This document shows, in pieces, positions 9,464 to 19,542 of a stretch of 64,000 bases of DNA (within the stretch, counting starts at the first letter, position 1; each line of letters begins with the position of its first letter). This DNA comes from Pseudomonas fluorescens. GTDB taxonomy: Bacteria > Pseudomonadota > Gammaproteobacteria > Pseudomonadales > Pseudomonadaceae. The notes under the pieces were generated by a model, which did not search any database, was not told the origin of the DNA, and worked only from the letters and a program-made list of their open reading frames with translations. The translations under genes were made by a program, and so were the position numbers. Location of the stretch: assembly GCF_900215245.1 (NCBI RefSeq), contig NZ_LT907842.1, forward strand, positions 310,001 to 374,000, read 5' to 3'.

Positions 9464-9549
9464 AGCCCGGCACACATCGAATGTGGGAGGCGCCTGTGCG
9501 GTGAGCAGGCTCGCCACAACGACCTGCCCGGCATCAGTCAGGCGCTACC

Positions 9550-9984
9550 TCAGGGCTTTTCCAGATTCGCCAAAATATGCCCGTGGACTCGCATGCACAC
9601 GCGCAAATCCTCTTCATCCACGCCCACAAACAGTTCATGGCGCAAGGCCGTGGCAATGGTTTCAATCTGTTCGATCAGAGGGCGGGCGGTGTCACACAGC
9701 AGAATGCGCTTGGCACGCCGGTCTTCCAGTACGGCTTGGCGTTGCACCAGGCCTTGGCCTTCCAGGCTGTCGAGCAGGCGTGCCAGGGTCGGGCCTTCTA
9801 CCCCGACACTTTGTGCCAACTCGCGTTGGGTCGGTGCTTCCTCGAAACGGGCCAGGTGCAATAGCACCAGCCAACGTGCCTGGGACAAGCCCAAGCCCGC
9901 CAAACGGCGGTCCAGCTCGGCGCGCCAACCTCGGGACATTTGCGCCAACTGCATGCCAAAGCGGTGTTGATCGGTTAAAGGCAT
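9550..9984 (-). CDS. MarR/SlyA-family transcriptional regulator
   Basis: A 144-residue winged-helix regulator with the family's recognition segment (TQRELAQSVGVEGPTLARLLDSLE) and wing (VLEDRRAKRILLCDTARPLI). P. aeruginosa has a similar regulator between plpD and recQ, so the location is conserved. It faces plpD tail to tail and lies downstream of recQ on the same strand but 121 bases away. The sequence before its start is AT-rich (around 9990-10040: TAAAGTATGGCTAATTATTAG), suitable for its promoter or an autoregulatory site. Ligand and targets unknown. Confidence 0.88.
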   Translation of the reverse strand: MPLTDQHRFGMQLAQMSRGWRAELDRRLAGLGLSQARWLVLLHLARFEEAPTQRELAQSVGVEGPTLARLLDSLEGQGLVQRQAVLEDRRAKRILLCDTARPLIEQIETIATALRHELFVGVDEEDLRVCMRVHGHILANLEKP

Positions 9985-10105
9985 AAAAAACTCGTGATTT
10001 AGACTGAAAATAAAGTATGGCTAATTATTAGTCAGCTAAGCATGAGCCATGCCATGAGGCAAGAGTTGCTATGTACTGATTCGTTACATTGTCGTAATTG
10101 GCACA

Positions 10106-12232
10106 TTAAATTTCGAATTCCGACTGCAAAGCGGCACGCACGCAGTACAAAACCCCTTCCGGAACACGCCCGGTAAACAACGGCGCGATCTCCGCAACAG
10201 GTGGCAGTTCGCCTTCCCCGTCGAGGAATGCGTCCTGGATTTCGCCGAGCAGATCTTCCGGCAAATCAAGGGCCTGCTCCAGCGACAACTGCTGCTTGCC
10301 AATGGATTCAGCCAGCAAGGTGTAGACGTTTTTCTCCGAGCATTGCAGTTGGCCGGCGATCTGGATCGGGGTCATGCCGGCACGCGCCAGGCTGATCAGT
10401 TCGTGGCGAATATCGGCAACTTCCTTCGGCGCTTCGGCCTGGCCGCCGAGCACTTCGAGGAAGGCCTGCCCGTAACGCTCCAGCTTGCGCGCACCGACGC
10501 CGCTGACCCGGGCCATTTCGGCCATCGTGGTCGGCTGCTCGCGCAGCATCTCCAGCAAGGTCGAGTCGGGGAAAATAACGTAAGGCGGCACACTGTGCTC
10601 TTGCGCCAATTTGCGCCGCAAGGTGCGCAAGGCTTCCCACTGCTCGCGCTCTTCGCCACGCACCAGCTGGCTGGCCTGGCTGGTGCTGCTTTTGGCGGTG
10701 GTCTGCGGCTTGAGGTCGCGACGCAGCTCAAGGCTCACTTCGCCCTTGAGCAGCGGCCGACAACTGTCGTTCAGGCGCAGGCCGCCATAACCTTCCAGGT
10801 CGATATCCACCAAGCCGCGCGCGACCATCTGCCGGAACAGTGACCGCCACTCACCTTCTGCACGGGCCTTGCCGACGCCGTAGACCGAGAGTTTTTCGTG
10901 GCCGAAGCTGCGCACCTTTTCGTTGTCCTTGCCCAGCAGTACATCCACCAGATGGCCAACGCCATAACGCTGGCCGGTGCGGTAGATGGCCGAAAGGGCC
11001 TGACGTGCCGGCTCGGTGGCGTCCCAGGTCTGCACGCCATCCACGCAGTTGTCACAGTGGCCGCACGGCTCGGGCATGTCCTCGTCAAAGTACGCCAGTA
11101 ATGTTTGACGGCGGCAGCGGGTCTCTTCGCACAATGACAGCATGGCGTCGAGCTTGTGCTGCTCAAGGCGCTTGTGGCGCTCATCGCCTTCAGAGTTCTG
11201 CAGCATCTGCTTGAGCATCACCACGTCTTGCAGGCCATAGACCATCCAGGCATCTGCGGGCAAGCCATCACGGCCGGCGCGACCGGTCTCCTGGTAGTAC
11301 GCCTCAAGGGATTTGGGCAGGTCCATGTGCGCCACAAAACGCACGTTGGATTTGTCGATGCCCATGCCGAAGGCGATGGTCGCGACCATGATCAGGCCTT
11401 CCTCGTTGAGGAAGCGTTTCTGGTGGGCGGAGCGCGTTTCATTCGGCAGGCCCGCGTGGTACGGCAGCGCCGGGTAGCCTTGCTCACAGAGGAACGCGGC
11501 CACTTCATCCACCTTCTTGCGCGACAGGCAATACACGATGCCCGCATCACTGCGCCGCTCGGACAGGAACGCCAGCAACTGCTTGCGCGGCTGCTCCTTG
11601 GGCACGATGCGGTAGAAAATATTCGGTCGGTCGAAGCTCGACAGGAAGCGCTCGGCATTCTGCAAATGCAGGCGCTCGACGATTTCTTCACGGGTCCGTT
11701 TGTCGGCGGTGGCAGTCAGCGCGATACGCGGCACGTCAGGGAACAGCTCGGCCAACTGGCCCAGTTGCAAATATTCGCGACGGAAATCGTGGCCCCATTG
11801 CGACACGCAGTGGGCTTCGTCGATGGCGAACAGCGCGATCTCCAGGCTCTGCAAAAAAGCCAGCATGCGCGGCTGCACCAGACGCTCGGGGGCCAGGTAC
11901 AGCATCTTCACTTCACCGCGCTTGATTCGCGCCGCCAGGTCGCGCTGTTGCTCGGCACTGAGGGTGGAGTTCAAGGACGCCGCGGCAACGCCGAGTTCCT
12001 CAAGGGTGGCAACCTGATCGTCCATCAACGCAATCAGCGGCGACACCACCACGGCCAAGCCGTTACGCAACAGGGCCGGCACCTGGAAGCACAGCGATTT
12101 ACCACCGCCGGTAGGCATCAGGACCAGGGCATCCCCGCCACTGGCCACGCGCTCAATGATCGCACCCTGGCGGCCACGAAAACTGTCGTAGCCGAAGATG
12201 TCCTTGAGGACGCGTTGAGCCTGCTCGAGCAT
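10106..12232 (-). CDS. recQ: ATP-dependent DNA helicase RecQ
   Basis: A 708-residue 3'-5' helicase that acts in recombination and replication fork repair. Visible: Walker [10 protein letters not shown], the DEAH box in [19 protein letters not shown], the helicase C-domain [16 protein letters not shown] motif (ETGRAGRDG), the zinc-binding cysteines ([10 protein letters not shown] and CGHCDNC), the RQC winged helix and a C-terminal HRDC domain. The ATG at 12232 ([18 protein letters not shown]) is chosen over the one at 12295: GGAG lies about nine bases upstream of it and the N-terminus then matches other RecQ proteins. Confidence 0.96.
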   Translation of the reverse strand: MLEQAQRVLKDIFGYDSFRGRQGAIIERVASGGDALVLMPTGGGKSLCFQVPALLRNGLAVVVSPLIALMDDQVATLEELGVAAASLNSTLSAEQQRDLAARIKRGEVKMLYLAPERLVQPRMLAFLQSLEIALFAIDEAHCVSQWGHDFRREYLQLGQLAELFPDVPRIALTATADKRTREEIVERLHLQNAERFLSSFDRPNIFYRIVPKEQPRKQLLAFLSERRSDAGIVYCLSRKKVDEVAAFLCEQGYPALPYHAGLPNETRSAHQKRFLNEEGLIMVATIAFGMGIDKSNVRFVAHMDLPKSLEAYYQETGRAGRDGLPADAWMVYGLQDVVMLKQMLQNSEGDERHKRLEQHKLDAMLSLCEETRCRRQTLLAYFDEDMPEPCGHCDNCVDGVQTWDATEPARQALSAIYRTGQRYGVGHLVDVLLGKDNEKVRSFGHEKLSVYGVGKARAEGEWRSLFRQMVARGLVDIDLEGYGGLRLNDSCRPLLKGEVSLELRRDLKPQTTAKSSTSQASQLVRGEEREQWEALRTLRRKLAQEHSVPPYVIFPDSTLLEMLREQPTTMAEMARVSGVGARKLERYGQAFLEVLGGQAEAPKEVADIRHELISLARAGMTPIQIAGQLQCSEKNVYTLLAESIGKQQLSLEQALDLPEDLLGEIQDAFLDGEGELPPVAEIAPLFTGRVPEGVLYCVRAALQSEFEI

Positions 12233-12508
12233 GTAAAACTCCAAAATGGTGCCGAAATCCCTCTGTACAGGCTGGCCGAAAAAACGCGGGGTCACGGGAA
12301 ATAATCCGTAAGCGAAGTTTTCTCGGATTGGCGCTTGGCCTGCAGGGGCATCACAAAACGCGGCAGTATACCCGAGCGTTACCTCGCACAGGGCGCCACT
12401 GACGAATAGCGGCCGCTATCTAAAACCTGGCAAATATGCAGTGTGGCTGGCCTGGGCGCTCAAGAAAGCCTAGAATTCAGCATCGTTTATTCCCAAGGTA
12501 GTCCTTCA

Positions 12509-13096
12509 ATGTCCTTCGCTGAGCAACTAACCCGCCTGCAAGCCTTCCTCGACGCCGATGAGCTGCATGACGAGGCGCTGGACTACGTGGCCGCTCACGG
12601 CTACCTGACCGCCCTGTCGATTTGCTCCGAAGTCGTGCCTGACCGTGAATGGATCGACGCGTTGTTCGCCGAAGAACCTCACTACGCCGACGCCGCCCAG
12701 CGTGAGGAAATCGAATCCACCCTGCTGGCCCTTAAGGCCCACATCGGTCGCCAATTGGCTGCCGATGAGGAATTCGAACTGCCCTGCGACCTCGACCTGG
12801 GCGAAGAGCCGGATGATTCCGACCTGCGCGGCTGGTGCATCGGGTTCATGGAAGGGGTGTTCCTGCGCGAAGCCGCCTGGTTCGAAACCGCCGAAGAAGA
12901 AGTCAGCGAAATGCTGCTGCCGATCATGGTCGGTTCGGGCCTGTTCGATGACCAGCCGGAATTCTCCGACATCGCCGCCGACGCCAACCTGATGGACGAC
13001 ATGATCGTCCAGATCCCGGAAGCCCTGACCGCCTTGTACCTGCTGTGCAACGCACCTGACGAAAAACCGGCGATCCTCAAGCCACGTCACCACTGA
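12509..13096 (+). CDS. YecA/UPF0149-family protein
   Basis: A 195-residue acidic, mainly helical protein with the UPF0149 (YecA/YgfB) pattern: LCDLDLGE-type segments followed by LRGWCIGFMEGVFLREAAWF and the C-terminal LMDDMIVQIPEALTALYLLC. The start at 12509 (MSFAEQLTRLQAFL) has AAGGTAG upstream, and an ATG at 12443 would add an atypical leader. Biochemical function is not established. It is probably cotranscribed with the DUF454 gene that begins a few bases after its stop. Confidence 0.82.
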   Translation: MSFAEQLTRLQAFLDADELHDEALDYVAAHGYLTALSICSEVVPDREWIDALFAEEPHYADAAQREEIESTLLALKAHIGRQLAADEEFELPCDLDLGEEPDDSDLRGWCIGFMEGVFLREAAWFETAEEEVSEMLLPIMVGSGLFDDQPEFSDIAADANLMDDMIVQIPEALTALYLLCNAPDEKPAILKPRHH

Positions 13097-13116
13097 GTCG
13101 TTTGCCCGTGGCACCC

Positions 13117-13500
13117 ATGGGCAATCGCTCGCTGCTCCTGCGTTACGGGCTGCTGGCCATCGGCTGGCTGAGCGTAGCGCTGGGGGTTGTCGGCATTTTC
13201 CTACCGGTATTGCCGACCACGCCCTTCCTCTTGCTCGCCGCCGCGTGCTTCGCTCGAAGCTCCCCACGTTTCTACCACTGGCTGGTGGAACACCCACGCC
13301 TGGGCCCATGGATCAAAGACTACTTGGACGGCAATGGTATTCCGCTCAAGGGCAAGGTCTATGCAATCGGCTTGATGTGGCTGAGCATCGGTTTCTCCTG
13401 TTACCTGGTGCCACTGCCGTGGGCTCGCGGCTTTATGCTGACCAGTGCCGTTCTGGTAACGCTCTATATCTTGCGCCAGAAAACCTTGCCACCGCGATAA
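13117..13500 (+). CDS. DUF454 (YbaN-like) inner membrane protein
   Basis: A roughly 127-residue integral membrane protein. The hallmark segment GVVGIFLPVLPTTPFLLLAAACFARSSPRF, with the PTTPF turn, is characteristic of the DUF454/YbaN family, and two more hydrophobic segments follow. The only ATG is at 13117; GTG at 13108 and TTG at 13102 are also in frame and lie closer to the upstream stop, so the start is uncertain. It follows the YecA-family gene with almost no gap. No function is known for the family. Confidence 0.83.
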   Translation: MGNRSLLLRYGLLAIGWLSVALGVVGIFLPVLPTTPFLLLAAACFARSSPRFYHWLVEHPRLGPWIKDYLDGNGIPLKGKVYAIGLMWLSIGFSCYLVPLPWARGFMLTSAVLVTLYILRQKTLPPR

Positions 13501-13644
13501 CGGTGGGCGCTGCCCTGTGTGGGAGACGGGTTTGCCCGCCAGAGCCTAAACACGACCTTGGTCGACACTGACTAACCCCGAGCATCATGCGAGACTGTCC
13601 AACCGGGCCTGGAATGCCCGGGTGTTCTTACGCTCGGAGTTACC

Positions 13645-16600
13645 ATGACGCTGTCCAGCGGGCTGATCGCCGCCGTTGCCCTGGCCTATATGGCCATTAT
13701 GTTTGCCATCGCCTTCTACGGTGACCGCCGCCACGCGCCGCTGCCACCACGGGTGCGCGCCTGGGTGTACAGCCTTTCGCTGGCCGTCTACTGCACCAGT
13801 TGGACTTTCTTCGGCGCCGTAGGCCAGGCCGCCGAACAACTGTGGGCCTTTTTACCGATTTACTTGGGACCGGTCCTGCTGCTGGTGCTGGCACCTTGGG
13901 TGCTGCAGAAGATGATTCTGATCAGCAAGCAGGAAAACATCACCTCCATTGCCGACTTTATCGCCGCGCGCTACGGCAAGTCCCAATCCCTGGCGGTGGT
14001 GGTGGCGCTGATCTGCCTGGTTGGCGTGCTGCCCTACATCGCCCTGCAACTCAAAGGCATCGTGCTCGGCGTGAACCTGCTGATCGGGTCCGGCCCCGAC
14101 ACCACCGGCACCCGCGCTCAGGACACCGCGCTGATTGTGTCGCTGGTGCTGGCGCTGTTCACCATTGTGTTCGGTACCCGCAACCTCGACGCGACCGAAC
14201 ACCACCGTGGCATGGTGCTGGCGATTGCGTTTGAATCCCTGGTCAAGCTGTTCGCCTTTCTCGCCGTCGGCGCGTTTGTGACCTACGGCCTGTACGACGG
14301 TTTCGGCGACCTGTTCAGCCAGGCGATGCTCGAACCACGCCTGGATGAATACTGGAAAGAAACCGTCAACTGGCCGTCGATGGTGGTACAAACCGGTGTG
14401 GCGATGATGGCAATCATTTGCCTGCCCCGGCAGTTTCACGTCACCGTGGTGGAAAACATCGACCCGCAGGATTTGCGCCTCGCCAAATGGGTGTTCCCGG
14501 CGTACTTGATCCTCGCCGCGCTGTTCGTCATTCCCATCGCACTCGGCGGCAAAATGCTATTGCCCGGCTCGGTATTGCCGGATTCCTACGTCATCAGCCT
14601 GCCCATGGCCCAGGCGCATCCCGCCCTCGCGGTATTGGCATTTATCGGCGGCGCGTCGGCGGCTACCGGCATGGTGATTGTCGCGAGTATTGCGCTGTCG
14701 ACCATGGTCTCCAACGACATGTTGCTGCCGTGGCTGCTGCGCCGCTCCAGCGCCGAGCGGCCGTTTGAAGTGTTCCGCCACTGGATGCTGTCGGTACGCC
14801 GGGTCAGCATTGTGATCATCCTGTTGCTGGCCTATGTGAGCTATCGCCTGCTTGGCTCCACCGCGAGCCTGGCGACCATCGGCCAGATCGCTTTCGCCGC
14901 CGTCACCCAACTGGCCCCGGCGATGCTCGGCGCGCTTTACTGGAAGCAGGCCAACCGGCGTGGCGTGTTTGCCGGGTTGGCGGCGGGCACCTTTTTGTGG
15001 TTCTACACCTTGGTCCTGCCGGTGACCGCGAAAAGTCTTGGTTGGTCGTTCAGCCTTTTCCCCGGGCTGACGTGGATGCATTCGCACCCATTTGGTCTAT
15101 CCGTCACCTCACTCACATTGGGCACCGTGTTTTCCCTGGCGGGGAACTTCACGCTATTTGTCTGGGTGTCGATGCTGTCGCGCACACGGGTTTCCGAGCA
15201 TTGGCAGGCCGGGCGTTTTATCGGCCAGGAAATCAGCCAGCGCGCCAGTGCGCGCTCAATGTTGTCCGTGCAGATCAGCGACTTACTCAGCCTCGCCGCG
15301 CGCTTTGTGGGCGAAGAACGCGCCCAGCAGAGTTTTATCCGCTTCGCCTATCGCCAGGGCAAAGGGTTTAACCCCAACCAGAATGCCGATAACGATTGGA
15401 TCGCCCACACCGAACGGCTATTGGCCGGCGTACTCGGTGCATCTTCGACACGTGCTGTCGTAAAAGCTGCGATTGAAGGGCGGGAAATGCAGCTGGAGGA
15501 CGTGGTACGGATCGCCGACGAAGCTTCCGAGGTGCTGCAGTTCAACCGCGCGCTGCTGCAGGGCGCCATCGAAAACATCACCCAAGGCATCAGCGTGGTC
15601 GACCAGTCACTCAAGCTGGTGGCCTGGAACCGGCGTTACCTGGAACTCTTCAACTACCCGGAAGGTTTGATCAGTGTAGGGCGACCGATTGCCGACATCA
15701 TTCGCTACAACGCCGAACGCGGCCTGTGCGGGCCGGGCGAAGCCGAAGTGCACGTAGCACGACGCCTGCACTGGATGCGCCAGGGCCGCGCCCACACGTC
15801 CGAGCGTTTGTTCCCGAATGGACGCGTGATTGAGCTGATCGGCAACCCGATGCCCGGCGGCGGTTTTGTCATGAGTTTTACCGACATCACCGCGTTCCGG
15901 GAAGCCGAGCAGGCACTCACCGAGGCCAACGAGGGCCTGGAGCAACGGGTCACCGAGCGCACCCATGAACTGTCGCAACTGAATGTGGCGCTCACCGATG
16001 CCAAAGGCGTGGCCGAATCCGCCAGCCAGTCGAAGACGCGCTTTCTGGCAGCAGTGAGCCATGACCTGATGCAACCGCTCAACGCCGCTCGGCTGTTCTC
16101 TGCCGCCCTCTCCCACCAGAACGACGGTTTGTCCCGGGAGGCGCAGCAGTTGGTGCAGCACCTGGACAGCTCGCTGCGCTCCGCCGAAGACCTGATCAGC
16201 GACCTGCTGGATATCTCACGCCTGGAAAACGGCAAGATCAACCCGCAGCGACAGCCCTTTGTACTCAATGAACTGTTCGACACCCTCGGCGCAGAATTCA
16301 AGGCACTGGCCCGCGAGCAAGGCCTGCGGTTCCGCCTGCGCGGCAGTCGCTTGCGGGTGGACAGCGACATCAAATTGCTGCGCCGGATCTTGCAGAATTT
16401 CCTGACCAACGCATTCCGCTATGCCGACGGTCCAGTGCTACTTGGGGTACGCCGACGCCAAGGCGAACTGTGCCTGGAGGTCTGGGACCGTGGCCCCGGC
16501 ATTCCGCTGGATAAACAGACGGTCATCTTCGAAGAGTTCAAGCGTTTGGACAGCCACCAGACACGCGCCGAAAAAGGTCTGGGCCTGGGCCTGGCGATCG

Positions 16601-17115
16601 CCGACGGCCTGTGCCGTGTGCTCGACCATAAACTGAGCGTGCGCTCGTGGCCGGGCAAAGGCAGCGTATTCAGCGTGAGTGTGCCACTGGCGCGCAACCA
16701 GGCCAGCCCGCAGGTCAAGGCCGCGCAGGACAGTGGTTTGCCACTCAGCGGTGCGCAGGTGCTGTGCGTGGATAACGAAGAGAGCATCCTGATTGGCATG
16801 CGCAGCCTGCTGACGCGTTGGGGTTGCGAAGTGTGGACCGCCACCGACCAGGCGCAATGTGCGGCGCTGCTGGCCGAGGGCGTACGCCCGCAACTGGCAC
16901 TGGTGGATTACCACCTGGACCATGGCGAGACCGGCACCGAGTTGATGGGTTGGCTGCGCGCGCAATTGGCGGAGCCGATTCCCGGGGTGGTGATCAGCGC
17001 GGACGGCCGGCCGGAGATGGTGGCCGAGGTGCACGCGGCGGGGTTGGATTACCTGGCCAAGCCAGTCAAGCCTGCAGCGTTGCGGGCGCTGTTGAGTCGG
17101 CATCTCCCGCTGTAG
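13645..17115 (+). CDS. hybrid sensor histidine kinase with N-terminal sodium:solute symporter domain
   Basis: A 1156-residue fusion. Residues ~1-500 form a multi-pass SSF (PutP-like) symporter domain. A linker and a PAS domain (~650-760, IENITQGISVVDQSLKLVAWN) follow, then HisKA with the phosphoacceptor His806 in AVSHDLMQPLNAARL, a HATPase with N box LRRILQNFLTNAFRYA, GPGIP and GLGLGLAI, and a C-terminal receiver with phosphoacceptor Asp1088 in ALVDYHLDHG. P. aeruginosa PA3271 has the same build. The symporter part may sense or carry a solute and signal in cis; a DNA-binding partner regulator is not nearby. CbrA has a comparable transporter-kinase arrangement but lacks the receiver. Confidence 0.9.
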   Translation: MTLSSGLIAAVALAYMAIMFAIAFYGDRRHAPLPPRVRAWVYSLSLAVYCTSWTFFGAVGQAAEQLWAFLPIYLGPVLLLVLAPWVLQKMILISKQENITSIADFIAARYGKSQSLAVVVALICLVGVLPYIALQLKGIVLGVNLLIGSGPDTTGTRAQDTALIVSLVLALFTIVFGTRNLDATEHHRGMVLAIAFESLVKLFAFLAVGAFVTYGLYDGFGDLFSQAMLEPRLDEYWKETVNWPSMVVQTGVAMMAIICLPRQFHVTVVENIDPQDLRLAKWVFPAYLILAALFVIPIALGGKMLLPGSVLPDSYVISLPMAQAHPALAVLAFIGGASAATGMVIVASIALSTMVSNDMLLPWLLRRSSAERPFEVFRHWMLSVRRVSIVIILLLAYVSYRLLGSTASLATIGQIAFAAVTQLAPAMLGALYWKQANRRGVFAGLAAGTFLWFYTLVLPVTAKSLGWSFSLFPGLTWMHSHPFGLSVTSLTLGTVFSLAGNFTLFVWVSMLSRTRVSEHWQAGRFIGQEISQRASARSMLSVQISDLLSLAARFVGEERAQQSFIRFAYRQGKGFNPNQNADNDWIAHTERLLAGVLGASSTRAVVKAAIEGREMQLEDVVRIADEASEVLQFNRALLQGAIENITQGISVVDQSLKLVAWNRRYLELFNYPEGLISVGRPIADIIRYNAERGLCGPGEAEVHVARRLHWMRQGRAHTSERLFPNGRVIELIGNPMPGGGFVMSFTDITAFREAEQALTEANEGLEQRVTERTHELSQLNVALTDAKGVAESASQSKTRFLAAVSHDLMQPLNAARLFSAALSHQNDGLSREAQQLVQHLDSSLRSAEDLISDLLDISRLENGKINPQRQPFVLNELFDTLGAEFKALAREQGLRFRLRGSRLRVDSDIKLLRRILQNFLTNAFRYADGPVLLGVRRRQGELCLEVWDRGPGIPLDKQTVIFEEFKRLDSHQTRAEKGLGLGLAIADGLCRVLDHKLSVRSWPGKGSVFSVSVPLARNQASPQVKAAQDSGLPLSGAQVLCVDNEESILIGMRSLLTRWGCEVWTATDQAQCAALLAEGVRPQLALVDYHLDHGETGTELMGWLRAQLAEPIPGVVISADGRPEMVAEVHAAGLDYLAKPVKPAALRALLSRHLPL

Positions 17116-17135
17116 GAACGCTGCACACACGCCTC

Positions 17136-17159
17136 TGCGGGAGCTGGCTTGCCGGCGAT
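17136..17159 (+). repeat. single REP sequence
   Basis: The stretch contains GGGAGCTGGCTTGCCGGCGAT, close to the second REP family seen at 43425-43489 (GGCTTGCCTGCGAT). It lies in the 102-base gap between the convergent sensor kinase and rmuC genes. I see no full-length inverted partner nearby, so it looks like a REP singlet. Confidence 0.6.
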
Positions 17160-17217
17160 CGCGGTGGACCAGCCACCCGCGTTATCGCCGACACGCCCGC
17201 TAGCGCATCCGCCGCAC

Positions 17218-18711
17218 TTATTCCGGCAGATGCGCCACACCGTCTGCATCGGTCATCGCCCGCTCAAGCAAATCAGCTGGCAGGCTTTTACTGGCGCGGG
17301 CGCCAAGCAACCTTAATTGCTCGGTACGGCTGACGAGATTTCCGCGCCCATCCGTCAGCTTGTTCCGTGCTGCACTGTAGGCTTTATCCAGCTGTTGCAG
17401 ACGGTTGCCCACCTCATCCAGGTCCTGGATAAACAGCACGAACTTGTCGTAGAGCCAGCCGGCCCGCTCGGCGATTTCCCGCGCGTTCTGGCTTTGGCGT
17501 TCCTGCTTCCACAGGCTGTCGATCACCCGCAGGGTGGCCAGCAACGTGGTCGGGCTGACGATGACGATATGACGGTCGAAGGCTTCCTGAAACAGGTTCG
17601 GCTCAGCCTGGAGCGCGGCGGAGAACGCCGCCTCGATAGGGACGAATAGAAGAACGAAATCCAGGCTGTGCAGGCCTTCCAGGCGCTTGTAATCCTTGCC
17701 GGCCAAGCCCTTGACATGATTGCGCAGGGACAGCACATGCTGCTTGAGCGCTGCCTGCCCCATCCCATCATCCTCCGCCGCAACGTACTGCTGATAAGCC
17801 GTGAGGCTGACCTTGGAGTCGACCACCACCTGCTTGTCGCCGGGCAACATGATCAACACGTCTGGCTGAAAACGCTCGCCATCCGGGCCTTTGAGGCTGA
17901 CCTGGGTCTGATACTCGCGGCCTTTCTCAAGCCCGGCATGTTCCAGCACGCGTTCAAGAATCAGTTCCCCCCAATTACCCTGAGTTTTCTGGCCCTTGAG
18001 GGCGCGGGTGAGATTGGTGGCTTCGTCGGACAGACGCAAGTTCAGTTGCTGCAGGCGTTCAAGCTCTTTGGCCAGGGAAAAGCGTTCACGCGCCTCATTT
18101 TGATAGCTTTCTTCCACACGCTTTTCGAAGGACTGAATGCGTTCCTTGAGCGGGTCGAGCAACTGGCCCAGGCGTTCCTGGCTGGTTTCGGCAAAACGCT
18201 GTTCGCGCTCGTCGAAGATCTTCCCTGCAAGCTCGGCGAACTGCGCGCGCAGCTCGTCACGCGAGCCTTGCAGGTCGGCAAGGCGTTGTTGATGGCTTTC
18301 CTGCTGTTCGCGCAGCTCGGCGCGTAAGGCAGCTGATAACGCGTCGAGACGACGCAGCTCGGTTTCTTTGGCGCTGCGATCGAGGTTCCAGGCGTGGGCC
18401 GCGTCGCGAGCGTTGTCGCGATCAATCTGAAGCAGCTCGACCTCACGGCGCACGGCGGCCAGGTCAGCTTGTTTGGCAGCGTTGGCCTGGCTGAGGTCAC
18501 TGATCTCGTCGCGGCTGGCGTCGAGTTGCGCCGCCAGTCCTTCCTGGGCCAGTTGCGCAGTGGCTAGGCGCTCTTCAAGCAGTTCCCAGCCCGCCATGCG
18601 CGCGGTCAGCCGCCGTTGAATCTGCCAGCATACGGCCAATAAAGGCACTGCAGCGCCAGCAAGCCCCACGGCAATACTGGTCCAGTCAAAAACCATAGCC
18701 ATTTCTGCCAT
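17218..18711 (-). CDS. rmuC: DNA recombination protein RmuC
   Basis: A 497-residue protein with one N-terminal membrane anchor (IAVGLAGAAVPLLAVCWQI), a long coiled coil (roughly residues 40-210), and the RmuC nuclease-like domain: NWGELILERVLEHAGL, FQPDVLIMLPGDKQVVVDSKVSL and SPTTLLATLRVIDSLWKQE. RmuC limits inversions at short inverted repeats. The start is uncertain: GTG 18714, ATG 18711 and ATG 18702 are in frame, and none has a strong ribosome-binding site. It is convergent with the sensor kinase. Confidence 0.91.
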   Translation of the reverse strand: MAEMAMVFDWTSIAVGLAGAAVPLLAVCWQIQRRLTARMAGWELLEERLATAQLAQEGLAAQLDASRDEISDLSQANAAKQADLAAVRREVELLQIDRDNARDAAHAWNLDRSAKETELRRLDALSAALRAELREQQESHQQRLADLQGSRDELRAQFAELAGKIFDEREQRFAETSQERLGQLLDPLKERIQSFEKRVEESYQNEARERFSLAKELERLQQLNLRLSDEATNLTRALKGQKTQGNWGELILERVLEHAGLEKGREYQTQVSLKGPDGERFQPDVLIMLPGDKQVVVDSKVSLTAYQQYVAAEDDGMGQAALKQHVLSLRNHVKGLAGKDYKRLEGLHSLDFVLLFVPIEAAFSAALQAEPNLFQEAFDRHIVIVSPTTLLATLRVIDSLWKQERQSQNAREIAERAGWLYDKFVLFIQDLDEVGNRLQQLDKAYSAARNKLTDGRGNLVSRTEQLRLLGARASKSLPADLLERAMTDADGVAHLPE

Positions 18712-18757
18712 CACCGAAAAAGAGCAAGGTTAACCAAGCGCAGAGCTTGAGGACAGC

Positions 18758-19081
18758 TCAGTCTTCGACCTGCCCCAGTTCGCGCTGGGCGCGACGGTCG
18801 CCGGCGCGGGCGGCCAGCCGTAACAAGTCGTGACCGATGCGACGGTCGCGGGCGTTGCCGCACTCACGGCACATCAATTGGCCCAGGCGGCTCTGCGCGG
18901 CAACCACCCCTTCACGTGCTGGCTGCTTGAGCAAACGCCCGGCAAAGTGCTTGACGCTGGTGTTATGCCTCAGGCGCGGGCTGTCGAGCAGCCACAAGGC
19001 AACTTTCAAGGAGAAACGCTTGGGTGCGGTAACAGTGTGAGGGGTGTCGGTAACAGAAGGTGATACTGAGCGAAACTTCAT
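18758..19081 (-). CDS. small Sel1-repeat-like hypothetical protein
   Basis: A 107-residue basic protein from the ATG at 19081 (MKFRSVSPSVTDTPHTV). The second half shows a Sel1/TPR-like pattern, GVVAAQSRLGQLMCRECGNARD followed by LLRLAARAGDRRAQRELG, that is two degenerate helix-turn-helix repeats. The longer reading to 19240 adds codons from the AT-rich upstream gap and is not preferred. It lies 47 bases upstream of rmuC on the same strand. Function unknown. Confidence 0.65.
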   Translation of the reverse strand: MKFRSVSPSVTDTPHTVTAPKRFSLKVALWLLDSPRLRHNTSVKHFAGRLLKQPAREGVVAAQSRLGQLMCRECGNARDRRIGHDLLRLAARAGDRRAQRELGQVED

Positions 19082-19542
19082 AAAGCACTGTGGGACAGAA
19101 CGGAAGGCGCGCCACTCTACTCTTTTTTTCGCAGAGGTAAAGCCGGAAAAAACCCACACGCCCGTTCTAGAGCAAGCGCTTGGGACAATCCACAGAAGCT
19201 GTGGATAACTCAGTGGACAACCCGCCTTTAACTCGCCCAAAGCCCCATGGAACGGGGGCCGCAGTCAAACTGACGATTTTTTCACCAATAAAAAAAAGCG
19301 ATATTTTTCATTGACTTAAATTTTCATTGCAGGCAAATGCGGGCGCTTCGAGGCGGTTGACAGAGTGGTTACACACCTGGCAACTAATGTGCACAAGTAC
19401 CGACCCACTGGTTATATCGCGGGCATTTTTTGCGTCAAACCGCCCAAAGAATGTTACCGACAAGCCAAACCAAGGGCCTTTTCAAAACGGCCCCGGCTCG
19501 CCACACTGGTCGACCGAGGACGCCACCATCATGTAGGGGCAG
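19082..19542. other. intergenic region with a DnaA-box-like inverted repeat
   Basis: About 460 bases without a convincing gene, more AT-rich than the surroundings around 19275-19330. At 19188-19206 lies the inverted repeat ATCCACAG-AAG-CTGTGGAT, and its right arm extends to TGTGGATAA, the reverse complement of the DnaA box TTATCCACA. The region should also hold the divergent promoters for the Sel1-like gene and the small membrane protein gene. Confidence 0.5.

Noticed and set aside
9475..9520. REP element after plpD
   Set aside because: AATGTGGGAGGCGCC resembles a REP edge but lacks the conserved core and any partner arm; a decayed copy cannot be shown.
11156..12304. Long open frame (382 codons) antisense to recQ
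   Set aside because: Shadow frame rich in His/Gln/Gly without recognisable motifs; recQ is complete.
19188..19208. Replication origin
   Set aside because: Only one full DnaA box and no AT-rich repeats, dnaA, dnaN or parAB nearby; kept only as a minor observation.
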